NCBI RefSeq assembly: GCF_000220705.2
Contig: NZ_CP023202.1
Coordinates: 4,804,501 to 4,868,500, forward strand
Length of the DNA: 64,000 nucleotides
Reading direction: 5' to 3'
Origin: Streptomyces xinghaiensis S187
GTDB lineage: Bacteria; Actinomycetota; Actinomycetes; Streptomycetales; Streptomycetaceae
The notes below the pieces were generated by a model that was given only the letters and a program-made list of their open reading frames with translations, made no database searches and had not been told where the DNA came from. How positions within the stretch are numbered: position 1 is the first letter of the stretch; each line of letters begins with the position of its first letter. Positions 32,819 to 41,760 of this stretch are shown piece by piece. Position numbers and translations under genes: made by a program.

Positions 32819-34678
32819 TCAGTACGACAAGCCGTGGCCGATCGGGTACAGCACCTGCGCCGGGTCGTCCGCGTCGGGGACCGGGACGGGCAGCCGTCCG
32901 GTGGGGCCGACCCGGCCCGCGATCACCCGGGCGGCGGCGCGCATCTCCCCGTCCGTCCAGGAGTAGCTCGCCAGCGAGGCCGCCACCCCGTCGAGCCGGG
33001 CGATGTCGTACGGATTGCGGATCGCCAGATGGACCACGGGCACGCCGGTCGCGACGAGTTCGGAGACCAGGGTGCGCTGCGGGGACGTGGCGCTCACGTT
33101 GTAGGTGGCCACCACCACCGCGTCCCGGCCGGCCGCCGCGGCCACGGCCCGGTCGATCAGCTCCCGGGTCGGGGTGATGCCGGTGGAAAGCGCGGTGGCG
33201 GTGAAGCCCAGCCCGGTGAGGGTCCGGGCGAGGACGGCGGTGGGCGGGCCGCCGGTGGCGGAGGGGGCGGCCGGGTCGGCGCCCACCACCAGCAGGTCGT
33301 TCCGCCCGCGGCGGTCGAGGGGGAGCGTGCGGCGGCGGCCGCCGGTCCGCCGGTTGAGGAGGAGGGTGGTGGTGCGGTCGGCGATCCGCTGCGCCGCCCG
33401 CAGATGGGGCGGGATGCCGACGGTGCGGTCGACGCCCGCGTGCGTCACGTACGGCTCGTCGAAGAGGCCCCGGCGCTGCTTGAGCTCCAGGATGCGCAGC
33501 AGTGAGACGTCGATGCGCTCCTCGCTGATCTCGCCGCTCTCCACGGCCGCCAGCACGGCGTTGTAGGCGAGCCGGAAGTCCGGCGGGTTGAGGAGCTGGT
33601 CGACGCCGGCCTTGAGGGCGAGCACGGGCACCCGGTCGTCGCCGTACTTCTGCCGGACGCCCGCCATGTCGAGGGCGTCGGTCACCACGACGCCGTCGTA
33701 GCCGAGGCGTTCCCGCAGGATGCCGGTGAGGATCGGCCGGGAGAGGGTCGCCGGGTCCTCCGCCGGGTCGAGGGCGGGGACGACCAGATGGGCCGTCATG
33801 ATCGAGTCGACGCCGGCGGCGATGGCGGCACGGAACGGCGGCGCGTCGAGCCGCTGCCACTCCTCCTCGCTGTGGGTGATGACGGGCAGGCCGGTGTGAC
33901 TGTCCGTCTGGGTGTCGCCGTGGCCCGGGAAGTGCTTGGCGGTGGCCGCGACGCGAGCGCTCTGATAGCCCCTCACCTGGGCGGCCACCAGCCGGGCGAC
34001 GGACTGCGGGTCGGCGCCGAAGGACCGGACGCCGATGACCGGGTTGGCCGGGTTGACGTTGACGTCGGCGACCGGCGCGTAGTCCTGCCGGATGCCCATG
34101 GCCGCCAGTTCGGAACCGGAGAGGTACGCGGCCTTCCGGGCGTCCTCCCGCGAACCGTCCGCGCCGAGCGCCATCGCGCCGGGCAGCAGGGTCGCGGGCG
34201 CCCCCACGCGGGCCACGAGACCGTGCTCCTGGTCGGTGGAGACGAGCAGCGGGAGGGGGGTGGGCTGAGCGAGGCCCGCGCGCTGGATGCCGTTGGAGAG
34301 ACCGGCGATCTGGTGCGGGTCGCGGACGTTGTGCGCCCAGGCGAAGTAGATGATGCCGCCGACGTGGTACTCGGAGATCAGTTCGGCCGCGGTGGAGACC
34401 CCGATCTCCTTGCGGTTGGCGGCGGCGTCGGCGGGGTCGGGATCGGTCGCGGAGTGCCCGTACACCCGCATGACGAACAACTGGCCGACCTTCTCGCGCA
34501 GGCTCATCCCGGAGATGAGTCTGCGGAGTCTCTTCCGGTCGACCGGGTGGTGACCGGGGGAGTGACCCGGCGGGTGGGCCGGCCCGGCGGCGAAGACCTC
34601 GCCGGCGCCGGTGGCGGCGAGCGCCGCCGCTGCGGCGGTGGCGGTGAGCAGGGTGCGGCGGGACGGGGAACGGTGCAC
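32819..34678 (-). CDS. Tat-exported GH3 beta-N-acetylhexosaminidase-like glycosidase
   Basis: 619-aa glycoside hydrolase family 3 protein. The N-terminus has a twin-arginine signal (SRRTLLTATAAAAALAATGAG), so it is exported folded. The NagZ-type motif KHFPGHGDTQTDSHTGLP supplies the His/Asp pair used by GH3 N-acetylglucosaminidases, and VVTDALDM carries the usual nucleophile Asp. A C-terminal GH3 domain follows. The GTG at 34678 has AAGGAG six bases upstream; a longer open frame extends upstream without support. It probably removes GlcNAc from chitin or peptidoglycan fragments outside the cell. Two palindromes upstream may control it. Confidence 0.9.
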   Translation of the reverse strand: MHRSPSRRTLLTATAAAAALAATGAGEVFAAGPAHPPGHSPGHHPVDRKRLRRLISGMSLREKVGQLFVMRVYGHSATDPDPADAAANRKEIGVSTAAELISEYHVGGIIYFAWAHNVRDPHQIAGLSNGIQRAGLAQPTPLPLLVSTDQEHGLVARVGAPATLLPGAMALGADGSREDARKAAYLSGSELAAMGIRQDYAPVADVNVNPANPVIGVRSFGADPQSVARLVAAQVRGYQSARVAATAKHFPGHGDTQTDSHTGLPVITHSEEEWQRLDAPPFRAAIAAGVDSIMTAHLVVPALDPAEDPATLSRPILTGILRERLGYDGVVVTDALDMAGVRQKYGDDRVPVLALKAGVDQLLNPPDFRLAYNAVLAAVESGEISEERIDVSLLRILELKQRRGLFDEPYVTHAGVDRTVGIPPHLRAAQRIADRTTTLLLNRRTGGRRRTLPLDRRGRNDLLVVGADPAAPSATGGPPTAVLARTLTGLGFTATALSTGITPTRELIDRAVAAAAGRDAVVVATYNVSATSPQRTLVSELVATGVPVVHLAIRNPYDIARLDGVAASLASYSWTDGEMRAAARVIAGRVGPTGRLPVPVPDADDPAQVLYPIGHGLSY

Positions 34679-35438
34679 GGTGCGCTCCTTCCGTACGGAG
34701 GTGGCGGGCGCCGGCGGCCCGGGCGGACGGGCCGGGCAGGGCGGAGGGGCCGGTGTCCGGAGCGGGATGGCGGGCGGGGAGACGGACTCCGACGGTCCGG
34801 TGGTCCGACGGTCCGGCGGGTGAAGGAAACTTCCAGCCGTCAACGGATATCCGGAAAGTTTCCGCCAGTCAATGGCCCCGTGCGCGGCGTGCGCCCGTAC
34901 GGGGTCGTGGGGCGGCCGCATGCCGGCGGCGGTGCGGAGGCCCACCGCGGGCGGCGGGCCGGTACCGTCAGGCGGCCGGCCCGCGCGGATCGGGCGCGCC
35001 GGTGGCGCCGCAGCGCGCCGACCGCCCGATGGCGGGGGCCGCTGCCCGCGGCCGTCAGTGCGGGGAGGACCCCGGGCAGCGGACCGCGGGCCGCCCGTGG
35101 GAACTCCGTGACGGAGGGCGGCTCGGAGGGCCGGCCCCGCAGACCCTCCGCGCCGTCCCCTGCGGGTATGGGCGCGGCCCTCGATCAGCTGGGTGAACGA
35201 GAGGACCGCGGGAGGGCACGCCGGACACCGCGAGGCCGACGGTGGCGGTGCGGTGCGGTTCGGTGCGGTGGGGTGGGGTGCGGTGTGGTCGGGATCTCGC
35301 GGAGGACGGATCGCTTCTTGTGCCGTCGGGGAAGCACAGAAATGTGGTGGCGGTGCCTGGTTGAACCGGCTCCGGCCCAGCGGTGGTTCACCGGTGGGCC
35401 AGAGCCGGATGCGTGCGCTCAGCTGTGAGACTGCGCGG
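34679..35438. other. 760-bp intergenic region
   Basis: No supported gene. It contains a pair of palindromes at 34825-34863 and a GGTGCGGT-rich, G/T-biased tract at about 35239-35291 that could fold as a G-rich structure. Open frames here are by-products of GC bias. Confidence 0.6.
34825..34863. promoter_or_regulatory. Paired palindromes upstream of the GH3 gene
   Basis: GGAAACTTCC (34825-34834) and GGAAAGTTTCC (34853-34863, a perfect 5-1-5 palindrome) lie about 28 bases apart, some 150-185 bases before the GH3 start. The spacing and shared core suggest two binding sites for one regulator, likely repressing the glycosidase. Confidence 0.5.
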
Positions 35439-35915
35439 TCACGTCGCCCAGCGGTCGCAGTTGTTGGAGCCCGGGGCCACCCAGCGGTGGGAGCTGATGG
35501 CGTCGTTCGCGCCACCTTCCTTGTCGATGTTGTTGTGGAACTCGTCGTTGTTGAGGTTGGAGGCGTAGGCCTCATTCCTTGACAGACAGATGTGCCCACC
35601 CGCCCAGTCCTGTCCGGTTCCGTTGAAGAACTGGACTTCGTAGCTGTTCCCCTTGTTCAGGATCGAGGACGCCACGTTGGTGTCGCCGCCCTGGAAGGGC
35701 CCGGAGCTGTTGCCCCAGTTCGAGTCCCAGCTCGCGGAGTTGCCGATGTGACCCTCACAGTAGGCGTGCTTGTAGGCGTACATGTACCCGGCTTTCGCCG
35801 CCGTGTAATTGTCGCTGCAGGTCGCGGTCGCGGCCGCCTGCGCGGTTGTCGCGGGGGCTGTCGCTCCGAGGCCCGCGAGGGTGAGAGTCGCCAGAACGGC
35901 AGGGATTTTACGCAT
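35439..35915 (-). CDS. Small secreted protein, possibly I36/crystallin-like
   Basis: 158-aa exported protein with a Sec signal peptide ending near AQA. The mature domain is Asn/Gly/Ser/aromatic-rich with cysteines in ATCSDN, AYCEGH, HICLSR and NNCDRW, and motifs CLSRNEAYASNLNND and ISSHRWV. This resembles the small beta-rich I36 inhibitor/crystallin-like secreted proteins of Streptomyces, but the match is weak and function is unknown. AAGGAG precedes the ATG. Confidence 0.75.
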   Translation of the reverse strand: MRKIPAVLATLTLAGLGATAPATTAQAAATATCSDNYTAAKAGYMYAYKHAYCEGHIGNSASWDSNWGNSSGPFQGGDTNVASSILNKGNSYEVQFFNGTGQDWAGGHICLSRNEAYASNLNNDEFHNNIDKEGGANDAISSHRWVAPGSNNCDRWAT

Positions 35916-36042
35916 GGTGGGTCGTTCTCCTTCGACAGGGTGCTGTGTGGGATTCCGTAGCTGTGATGCTTCGGAAAACTTGGGTGATCCGGGAAATCTG
36001 GGAAATCTGGGAGGCCGGGGGACAGCCGGCGCTCTGGTGGCC

Positions 36043-36981
36043 TCAGGCTTCTGAGCCGATGACGTCCTTGGCCCGCGCCAGTGCGGCCAGTCTCATGCGC
36101 TGATAGGTCGCGATTTCTTCGCTGTACCGCCGGAGCTTCTTGCTGCGGTATTCACGCTCGAGGGAGCGCGCCGTCTCACCCAGGGACGTTTCCACGGCGC
36201 ACGTGGCTTCGGCGACCGCCAGTTCCACCTCGGTGGCGTGTGCCTGTCCGGGGCTCAACCCCTTGATGAGCGCGTACCGTTTCTCGCGGATCTCGTCAGG
36301 GCCGGCATAGGCGTGGCCCGCCTCGCGCATACACCGTGACCATGCCTCGACCGCGTTCACCAAACGCTTGTCCTTGACGAGGTCCGGTACGTAAAGAGGT
36401 GTCAGGCTGGTGGCGGTCTTCTTGACGCGGAACCAGGTCGCGGGATCGCCGTAAAGTCGCTCCCGGGTCTCGGCCCAGCAGCCCTCGCGGGGGGTCTGAA
36501 CGGTGCCGCCCGCGGGCAGTTCGACCGACAGCACGCCCTTCGAGGGGTCACCGTCGAGAGTCCTGGAGTAGCGGATGCGCTCCGCTTCCGGGAGCGCGTT
36601 GGCGTACGCGGCATTCGGGTCGTTCAGACGGGCCTTCTCGGACTTCTTCTCAAGCTGTCCGCCGTAGCCGTACTTGCGTGCCCATTCGACATCGGTCAGA
36701 ACGTAACGTCCACCCTTCAGATCGTCGACCGTCGGCAGCGGCCCGATCCAGTACGAGAATCCCGCCTTTTTCATGCATTCCTTGGTGAGGATCTGCTCGG
36801 CGCGCTGGACCAGTATGTGCTCGGCGTCGGTCAATTCCCGTTCCGGGACGCCGGGTCCGGCGGTGTCGTGCGGCTGGCCGGATCCGGCCGGATCGTCCGT
36901 CGCCGCGCTACAGCCGGCGGTGGTGACGGCGACGCCGATGAACAGGACACTCGCACAGACGGAACCGGATATGCGTCTCAT
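36043..36981 (-). CDS. Hypothetical lipoprotein
   Basis: 312-aa lipoprotein with a short signal and lipobox TTAGCS. The mature chain is helical and charged, with cysteines in KECMKKAGF, EGCWAETR, SRCMREAGH and EATCAVETS spaced like disulfide pairs. The repeated pattern C-M-[KR]-x-A-G-[FH] in the two halves suggests internal duplication. I do not recognise a function. It is divergent from the ArsR-like gene at 37102; the mixed base composition is less GC-extreme than its neighbours. Confidence 0.7.
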   Translation of the reverse strand: MRRISGSVCASVLFIGVAVTTAGCSAATDDPAGSGQPHDTAGPGVPERELTDAEHILVQRAEQILTKECMKKAGFSYWIGPLPTVDDLKGGRYVLTDVEWARKYGYGGQLEKKSEKARLNDPNAAYANALPEAERIRYSRTLDGDPSKGVLSVELPAGGTVQTPREGCWAETRERLYGDPATWFRVKKTATSLTPLYVPDLVKDKRLVNAVEAWSRCMREAGHAYAGPDEIREKRYALIKGLSPGQAHATEVELAVAEATCAVETSLGETARSLEREYRSKKLRRYSEEIATYQRMRLAALARAKDVIGSEA

Positions 36982-37101
36982 GCCCGTTGAGCCCCCGTTT
37001 ATCGCGTCCACATCTCTGCGCCCTACGATCGCCCGGCCGACGGCGCTGAACCAACCTTGTTGCGCTGCAGGGCAAAAGGGCAGTTCATGAGGGAGAACGA
37101 G

Positions 37102-38118
37102 ATGCTCCGCATACATTTCAGTGAGGTTGACCTGGCCAGAACCAGGATCGCGGCCGCTCCGGATCCGCTCTGGGAGATCACCGCGAGTCTGCACCGGCTG
37201 CAGTCCCGGAAGGGCCGGTGGGCCTACGCCGGGTGGTATCGCACCGCCCGGGAGCAGCTGCGGGAGAAAGGGCTGGAGCGACTCGTACGCAGCGTGCTGC
37301 TGCCGTTGTATCCAAGGGCCGCGTATTTTCCGGACTTTCTGACTCCGGCCCAGGGAGGGGGCGACTTGGCTGCAGGAACGGAGTCGGTGCTGGCCACGTC
37401 TCCGCAACGGGTCCTGAAGGAGATGGCCATCCTCGATCGGACCATCGGAGCTCCGTCGTGGGCCGGGCAGCTGGCCCGGCTGGAGGTGCGCAAGGAGTTC
37501 ATGGGGATGTTGCGCGTGTACTACGAGTGCGTCCTCGTCCCGCACAAGGAACAGGTGCAGACGCGTATCGAGGCGGAGCGGGCGGCACGCTGCCGTGGGC
37601 TCCTCGAGGGTGGAGTGGAGGGCATGCTCGCGGGACTCGGGCCCCTGCTGCGCTGGCGCTCTCCGGTCCTGGAGGTCGCTTACACCAAGCAGGCCGGTGA
37701 CCGGGACCTGTATCTGGACGGTCGTGGGCTCACGCTCGTCCCTTCGTACTTCAACTGGGCCGAGCCCGTCGCCTTCGCCGACCCGGAACTGCCGCCCGTG
37801 CTCTGGTACTCGCTGCTCCATGAGCCGGACACACCGGACGGCTCCGTGGGCCCCGATGCTTCGGGGCGGTCCCTGACCGCCCTGCTCGGGCGTGCCCGGG
37901 CGGTCGCCCTGTACGCCGCGTCCGCCGGCGCCACGACCGGCGAGATCGCCCGCGCCGCCGGAGTCTCGGCCTCCTCCGCCAGCAGGCACGCCACCGCGTT
38001 GCGCGACGCGGGACTCGTCACCAGCGTCCGCCATGGCCCGACCGTGCTGCACACCCTCACACCGGCGGGGGTGTCCGTACTCCGGGCAGCCGGTGAGGCG
38101 GGCCGTCGGGCGAGGTGA
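37102..38118 (+). CDS. ArsR-like winged-helix regulator
   Basis: 338-aa protein with a large N-terminal domain of unknown ligand and a C-terminal ArsR-type winged helix (TTGEIARAAGVSASSASRHATALRDAGLV). Such DUF-winged-helix proteins are numerous in Streptomyces. Two starts are equally well served: the ATG at 37087 after AAAAGGG, and the ATG at 37102 after GAGGGAG. The second is preferred because MLRIHF is the usual beginning of this family. The regulated gene is not obvious; the divergent lipoprotein is a candidate. Confidence 0.8.
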   Translation: MLRIHFSEVDLARTRIAAAPDPLWEITASLHRLQSRKGRWAYAGWYRTAREQLREKGLERLVRSVLLPLYPRAAYFPDFLTPAQGGGDLAAGTESVLATSPQRVLKEMAILDRTIGAPSWAGQLARLEVRKEFMGMLRVYYECVLVPHKEQVQTRIEAERAARCRGLLEGGVEGMLAGLGPLLRWRSPVLEVAYTKQAGDRDLYLDGRGLTLVPSYFNWAEPVAFADPELPPVLWYSLLHEPDTPDGSVGPDASGRSLTALLGRARAVALYAASAGATTGEIARAAGVSASSASRHATALRDAGLVTSVRHGPTVLHTLTPAGVSVLRAAGEAGRRAR

Positions 38119-38134
38119 CAGCCGAACTGCTCCT

Positions 38135-38153
38135 CCCGGCTTCCGGCGCCGGG
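38135..38153. terminator. Hairpin between convergent genes
   Basis: CCCGGC and GCCGGG enclose a seven-base loop 17 bases after the ArsR-like stop, followed by a second GC hairpin (about 38163-38187) at the end of the opposing gene. They probably terminate both transcripts. Confidence 0.45.
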
Positions 38154-38187
38154 TTACGGAAGGGGGGCGGCCGGGACGGCGGCCCCC

Positions 38188-39012
38188 TCAGGCGGACTGG
38201 GTCAGCAGTCCCAGCAGATGATCGCGGGCCGGTGCCAGCAGCCCCGGCAGCTCCGGAGACCGCGGGTACCAGCGCTTCTCGTACTCCCAGCACAGCCAGC
38301 CGGCGCCCGCGTCCGGGCGGGTCTCCGCCGCGTCCTGCCGGGTGAGCAGGTCCACGCACTCGGCGAGGGGCAGCGCGCCCGCGCCGAGCGGCAGCGGGTT
38401 GGTGTCCTCCACCGACGCGATGTCCTTGACCTGGACGTATCCGAGGTGCGGGGCGAGCACGGCGTAGGTCGTCTCCGGGTCCTCACCGGCCAGCCAGGGG
38501 TGCATCACGTCCCAGATCGCGCCGACGGACGCGTGCCCGACCAGGCCGAGCACGCGCGCCGTGTCGGCGCCGCGGCGGTGCGAGTCGTGGGTCTCCAGGA
38601 GGAGGGCGACGCCCAGGTCGGCGGCGCGCGGGGCGGCGGCTCCCAGACGGCGTGCGGCGGCCGCGTCGGCTTCCTGCTCGGTCGGCTGGTCCACCCCGCC
38701 GGGGAACACCCGTACGTACGGGGCGCCCAGGTCGTGGGCGAGGGCGAGCAGCCCGTGCAGTTCGTCGACGACGGTCTCGTCGTCGCCGGGTGCCGCGACG
38801 CGGGTGTAGCCGGCGGCGCTCAGGATCCGCACCCCGGCGTCCTGGAAGCGGCGCACGGTCTCCTTGCGGACCTCGGCGCCCACCCCGGGGTGCACGGGCT
38901 CGTCGGGGTGGACGCGGAGTTCCACGCCGTGGAAGCCGCTGTCCGCGGCGAGCCGCGCCACCTCGGAGATCTCCATCCCGGGGACACCGAGGGTCGAGAA
39001 GGCGAGTTGCAC
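38188..39012 (-). CDS. TIM-barrel sugar phosphate isomerase/epimerase
   Basis: 274-aa xylose-isomerase-like barrel. The start FSTLGVPGMEISEVARLAADSGFHGVELR, metal-ligand Glu in ALLLETHDSH, IWDVMHPW and YVQVKDI match the sugar isomerase/epimerase class. The GTG at 39012 has AGGAG five bases upstream. It lies downstream of lacI on the same strand in the LacI locus and probably isomerises a keto-sugar or inositol-like intermediate. The substrate is unknown. Confidence 0.88.
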   Translation of the reverse strand: MQLAFSTLGVPGMEISEVARLAADSGFHGVELRVHPDEPVHPGVGAEVRKETVRRFQDAGVRILSAAGYTRVAAPGDDETVVDELHGLLALAHDLGAPYVRVFPGGVDQPTEQEADAAAARRLGAAAPRAADLGVALLLETHDSHRRGADTARVLGLVGHASVGAIWDVMHPWLAGEDPETTYAVLAPHLGYVQVKDIASVEDTNPLPLGAGALPLAECVDLLTRQDAAETRPDAGAGWLCWEYEKRWYPRSPELPGLLAPARDHLLGLLTQSA

Positions 39013-39316
39013 GGCGGCTCCTGGGGCGTGTCGGTCGGGCGGGGCGGCAGGGGGCGGGCACCGCACGGTGTGCGTCCGTACTGCTACCCGTGCTGCCATC
39101 CGTACCGCGTTCGTGCGGACATATGACGAGTGCCCGGGGTCGGCGCGGCCATGCCGGACAGGTCCGCGTGCCGGTCCGGCACGGCGGTCCCCGACGGCGG
39201 TCCCGGACGGTGGCCCGGGGCGATGAACTCGGTGCTTGCGTGCCGGCCGCGGACGGGCGGGCACCCCACCCGGGCGCACGCCCCCGCGCACGCCCCAGGC
39301 GGCACCCGGGCGCCGG
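39013..39316. other. 304-bp spacer, no gene
   Basis: GC-rich spacer between the isomerase and lacI. Several GGTCC/GGACC repeats at 39160-39215 could form a hairpin ending the lacI transcript; no convincing operator like those at 40520 and 41666 was seen. Confidence 0.4.
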
Positions 39317-40372
39317 TCAGCGCGGCGGGGCGGTCGAGGCGCGGACCATGAGCTCGGCCCGGATGGTGGCCACACCGCCGGGCGGTGCCGTCTCCCGGTC
39401 CATCGCCAGCCGCCCCGCGCGGGCCCCGGCGTCCTGGAGCGGCAGCCGCACCGTCGTCAGTGCGGGGACGGCGTCCGCGCTGAAGGGCAGATCGTCGAAG
39501 CCGGCCACGGAGACGTCCTCCGGGATGCGCAGCCCCCGGTCGCGGAGGGCGGCGAAGGCGCCGAGGGCGATGGTGTCGTTCGCGGCGACGACCGCCGTCA
39601 GCCCGGGCTCCCTGCGCAGCAGTTCGAGGGTGGCGTCGTAGCCGGAGGCGCGGTCGAAGGAACCGTGCACGGTCAGCCGCTCCGAGCCCCCGGTGAGCCC
39701 GGCGGTGGCGAGGGCCGCGCGGTGTCCCTCCAGCCGGTGCCGGGTGGTGGTCCGGTCCGGCGGCCCGGTGACATAGCCGATGCGGCGGTGGCCCAGGGCG
39801 AGCAGGTGTTCGGTCAGTCGCTGGGCGCCGCCCCGGTTGTCGAAGGCCAGGGTGGTGACGGCGGGTTCCCCGTCCCCGCTGTGCGGCAGCGGCGGCCGTC
39901 CGCAGAGGACGACGCGGGTGCCCGCGGCGGTCAGCCGGCCGAGCTTGGCCGCCACGGCCGCGGCGTGATCCGCGCCCTCCGCGGCGCCGCCGGTGACGAC
40001 CACGGCGGCGGCCCGCTGGCGCTGGAGCAGCGTGAGGTAGGTGAGCTCCCGCTCGGGGGAGCCGCCGGTGTTGCAGACCACGGCCAGCTTCCCGCCGCCC
40101 CCGGGGAGGCCGGCGATCTCCGACTGCACGGCCCCCGCGATGATCCCGAAGAACGGGTCGGCGATGTCGTTGACGAGGATGCCGACCAGGTCGGAGGTGG
40201 CCGCGGCCAGGGCGCTGGCCGGCCCGTTCACCACGTAGTCCAACTCGTTCACCGCCCGCAGCACCCGCGCCCGGGTGGCCTCGGAGACCGGGTAGTTGCC
40301 GCTGAGCACTCTGGAGACCGTGGCCGAGGAGACCTTGGCGTGTGCCGCCACATCCGCCAGAGTCACTGCCAT
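39317..40372 (-). CDS. LacI-family repressor
   Basis: 351-aa LacI/GalR regulator. The N-terminal headpiece (VTLADVAAHAKVSSATVSRVLSG) and hinge (NGPASALAAATSDLVGILV) precede a periplasmic-binding-protein-like core for a sugar effector. The ATG at 40372 follows GGAGG by five bases; a longer frame from 40432 lacks a ribosome site. A perfect GGAAAGCGCTTTCC palindrome lies in the divergent promoter region and a related site lies before the dehydrogenase gene, so this protein likely represses the surrounding sugar genes. Confidence 0.92.
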   Translation of the reverse strand: MAVTLADVAAHAKVSSATVSRVLSGNYPVSEATRARVLRAVNELDYVVNGPASALAAATSDLVGILVNDIADPFFGIIAGAVQSEIAGLPGGGGKLAVVCNTGGSPERELTYLTLLQRQRAAAVVVTGGAAEGADHAAAVAAKLGRLTAAGTRVVLCGRPPLPHSGDGEPAVTTLAFDNRGGAQRLTEHLLALGHRRIGYVTGPPDRTTTRHRLEGHRAALATAGLTGGSERLTVHGSFDRASGYDATLELLRREPGLTAVVAANDTIALGAFAALRDRGLRIPEDVSVAGFDDLPFSADAVPALTTVRLPLQDAGARAGRLAMDRETAPPGGVATIRAELMVRASTAPPR

Positions 40373-40519
40373 CTGTTCCTCCGTGTCGCCGCCGGACGGT
40401 GCCCGGGACCACCTGCGGTCCCCCGGGGGCATGCTCTCACCCCCGCGGGGCGCTGAGCACCGGGCCGGTCGATTGCGGGCCGGGTCTTGTCCGGGCCCGC
40501 GCGCTCTGCCTAGGGTCCG

Positions 40520-40533
40520 GGAAAGCGCTTTCC
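40520..40533. promoter_or_regulatory. LacI-type operator
   Basis: GGAAAGCGCTTTCC is a perfect 14-base palindrome with the central CG step typical of LacI-family sites, between the divergent lacI and DUF6807 genes. Confidence 0.8.
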
Positions 40534-40607
40534 GCGCTGTCCTCCCCCCTTCCGTCCCCGTTTCCGTCCTGCCCGCCGCCCCCGGGCATCACCTCCCTCG
40601 GAGAACG

Positions 40608-41543
40608 ATGAGCGCGCCTCTCACCGTCACCCATGTCCACGGCGACCGGATCTCCGTCGCCTGCGGTGACGTCGAACTGATGGCCTATGTCTACCGCCCC
40701 GACCCGGAACCCTACGAGTCACGCAAGCCGTACGCCCACCCGCTGCGCACCCTGGCCGGGCACACCGTCACCGGCTACCGCCCCAACGACCACCGCTGGC
40801 ACAAGGGCCTCCAGCTGACCGCCAGCCATCTCTCCCACCAGAACTTCTGGGGCGGCAACTCCTACATCCACGGCCGGGGGTACCGGCGCATCCCCGAACG
40901 GGTCGGCTCCATGCGGCACGACGGGTTCGACCGGGTCGGGGCCGACGGCGGCCGGGCGTCCTTCACCGAGCGGCTGACCTGGGTCGCGCACGGGGGAGAG
41001 GAGTGGGTGCGGGAGGCGCGGACCGTCTCGGCGCACTCCGCCGACCCGCAGGCGGGCTGCTGGGCCCTCGACTGGTCGACCCGGCTCACCAACATCCGCA
41101 CGGAACCGCTGGAGTTCGGGTCCCCGACCACGGCCGGCCGCGAGATGGCCGGCTACACCGGCCTGCACTGGCGCGGCCCGCGCGACCTCACCGGCGGTGA
41201 CGTGCTCGGCCCCGGCGGGCGGGGCGGCCCGGGAGAGGCCGGGGCCGCCGACATGATGGGCACCCGCGCGCCCTGGCTGGCCTTCACCGGGGAGCACGAC
41301 GCCGTCGACGCGCGGAGCACGGTCGTCTTCGCGCACGCGCCGGAGAACGACCGCGCGATCCACGCGTCGCACTGGTTCGTCCGCTCCGAGCCGGCCCCGA
41401 GCGTCGCCTTCTCCTGGGCGTTCTTCGAGGAGTTCACGCTGGAGCCGGGCGAGAGCTGCGGCTACCGCTACCGGCTGCTGATCGCGGACGGGGCGTGGGA
41501 CCGGGACCGGATCGAGGGGCGTCTGGCGGCGCTGGACTGGTGA
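40608..41543 (+). CDS. DUF6807 (PmoA-like) family protein
   Basis: 311-aa protein of the DUF6807/PmoA-like family found in sugar-degradation loci. Recognisable stretches are KPYAHPLRTLAGHTVTGYRPNDHRWHKGLQL, NFWGGNSY and the C-terminal EFTLEPGES. It looks cytoplasmic and beta-rich, as in carbohydrate-mutarotase-like folds. GGAG precedes the ATG. The gene lies behind the LacI operator and should be induced with the dehydrogenase operon. Catalytic role is not established. Confidence 0.8.
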   Translation: MSAPLTVTHVHGDRISVACGDVELMAYVYRPDPEPYESRKPYAHPLRTLAGHTVTGYRPNDHRWHKGLQLTASHLSHQNFWGGNSYIHGRGYRRIPERVGSMRHDGFDRVGADGGRASFTERLTWVAHGGEEWVREARTVSAHSADPQAGCWALDWSTRLTNIRTEPLEFGSPTTAGREMAGYTGLHWRGPRDLTGGDVLGPGGRGGPGEAGAADMMGTRAPWLAFTGEHDAVDARSTVVFAHAPENDRAIHASHWFVRSEPAPSVAFSWAFFEEFTLEPGESCGYRYRLLIADGAWDRDRIEGRLAALDW

Positions 41544-41665
41544 CCGCCGGCGGGCCGGGCGGGCGCCGCCGGGGAGGCCCGCCGGTGCGAACGGACGTGC
41601 GGTCGGGGTCGCGTGCTCCGCCGGCCGACTTGTGGGGACCGCGCGGGCCGGTTAGCGTCATGTCG

Positions 41666-41677
41666 TAGAAAGCGCTT
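41666..41677. promoter_or_regulatory. Second LacI-type operator
   Basis: GAAAGCGCTTGC matches the core of the operator at 40520, with one arm imperfect, about 85-95 bases before the dehydrogenase start. Confidence 0.7.
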
Positions 41678-41760
41678 GCTGCCGGACCCGCGCCCACTGG
41701 TGCCGCGCGGGGACGGGCCGCGCGGGGCGGCGGAGCAGGGGTGGGAGAGGGGACGGTCGA

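Noticed and set aside
35239..35291. A structured RNA gene in the G/T-rich tract
   Set aside because: The tract is a low-complexity repeat of GGTGCGGT type without a defined stem set.
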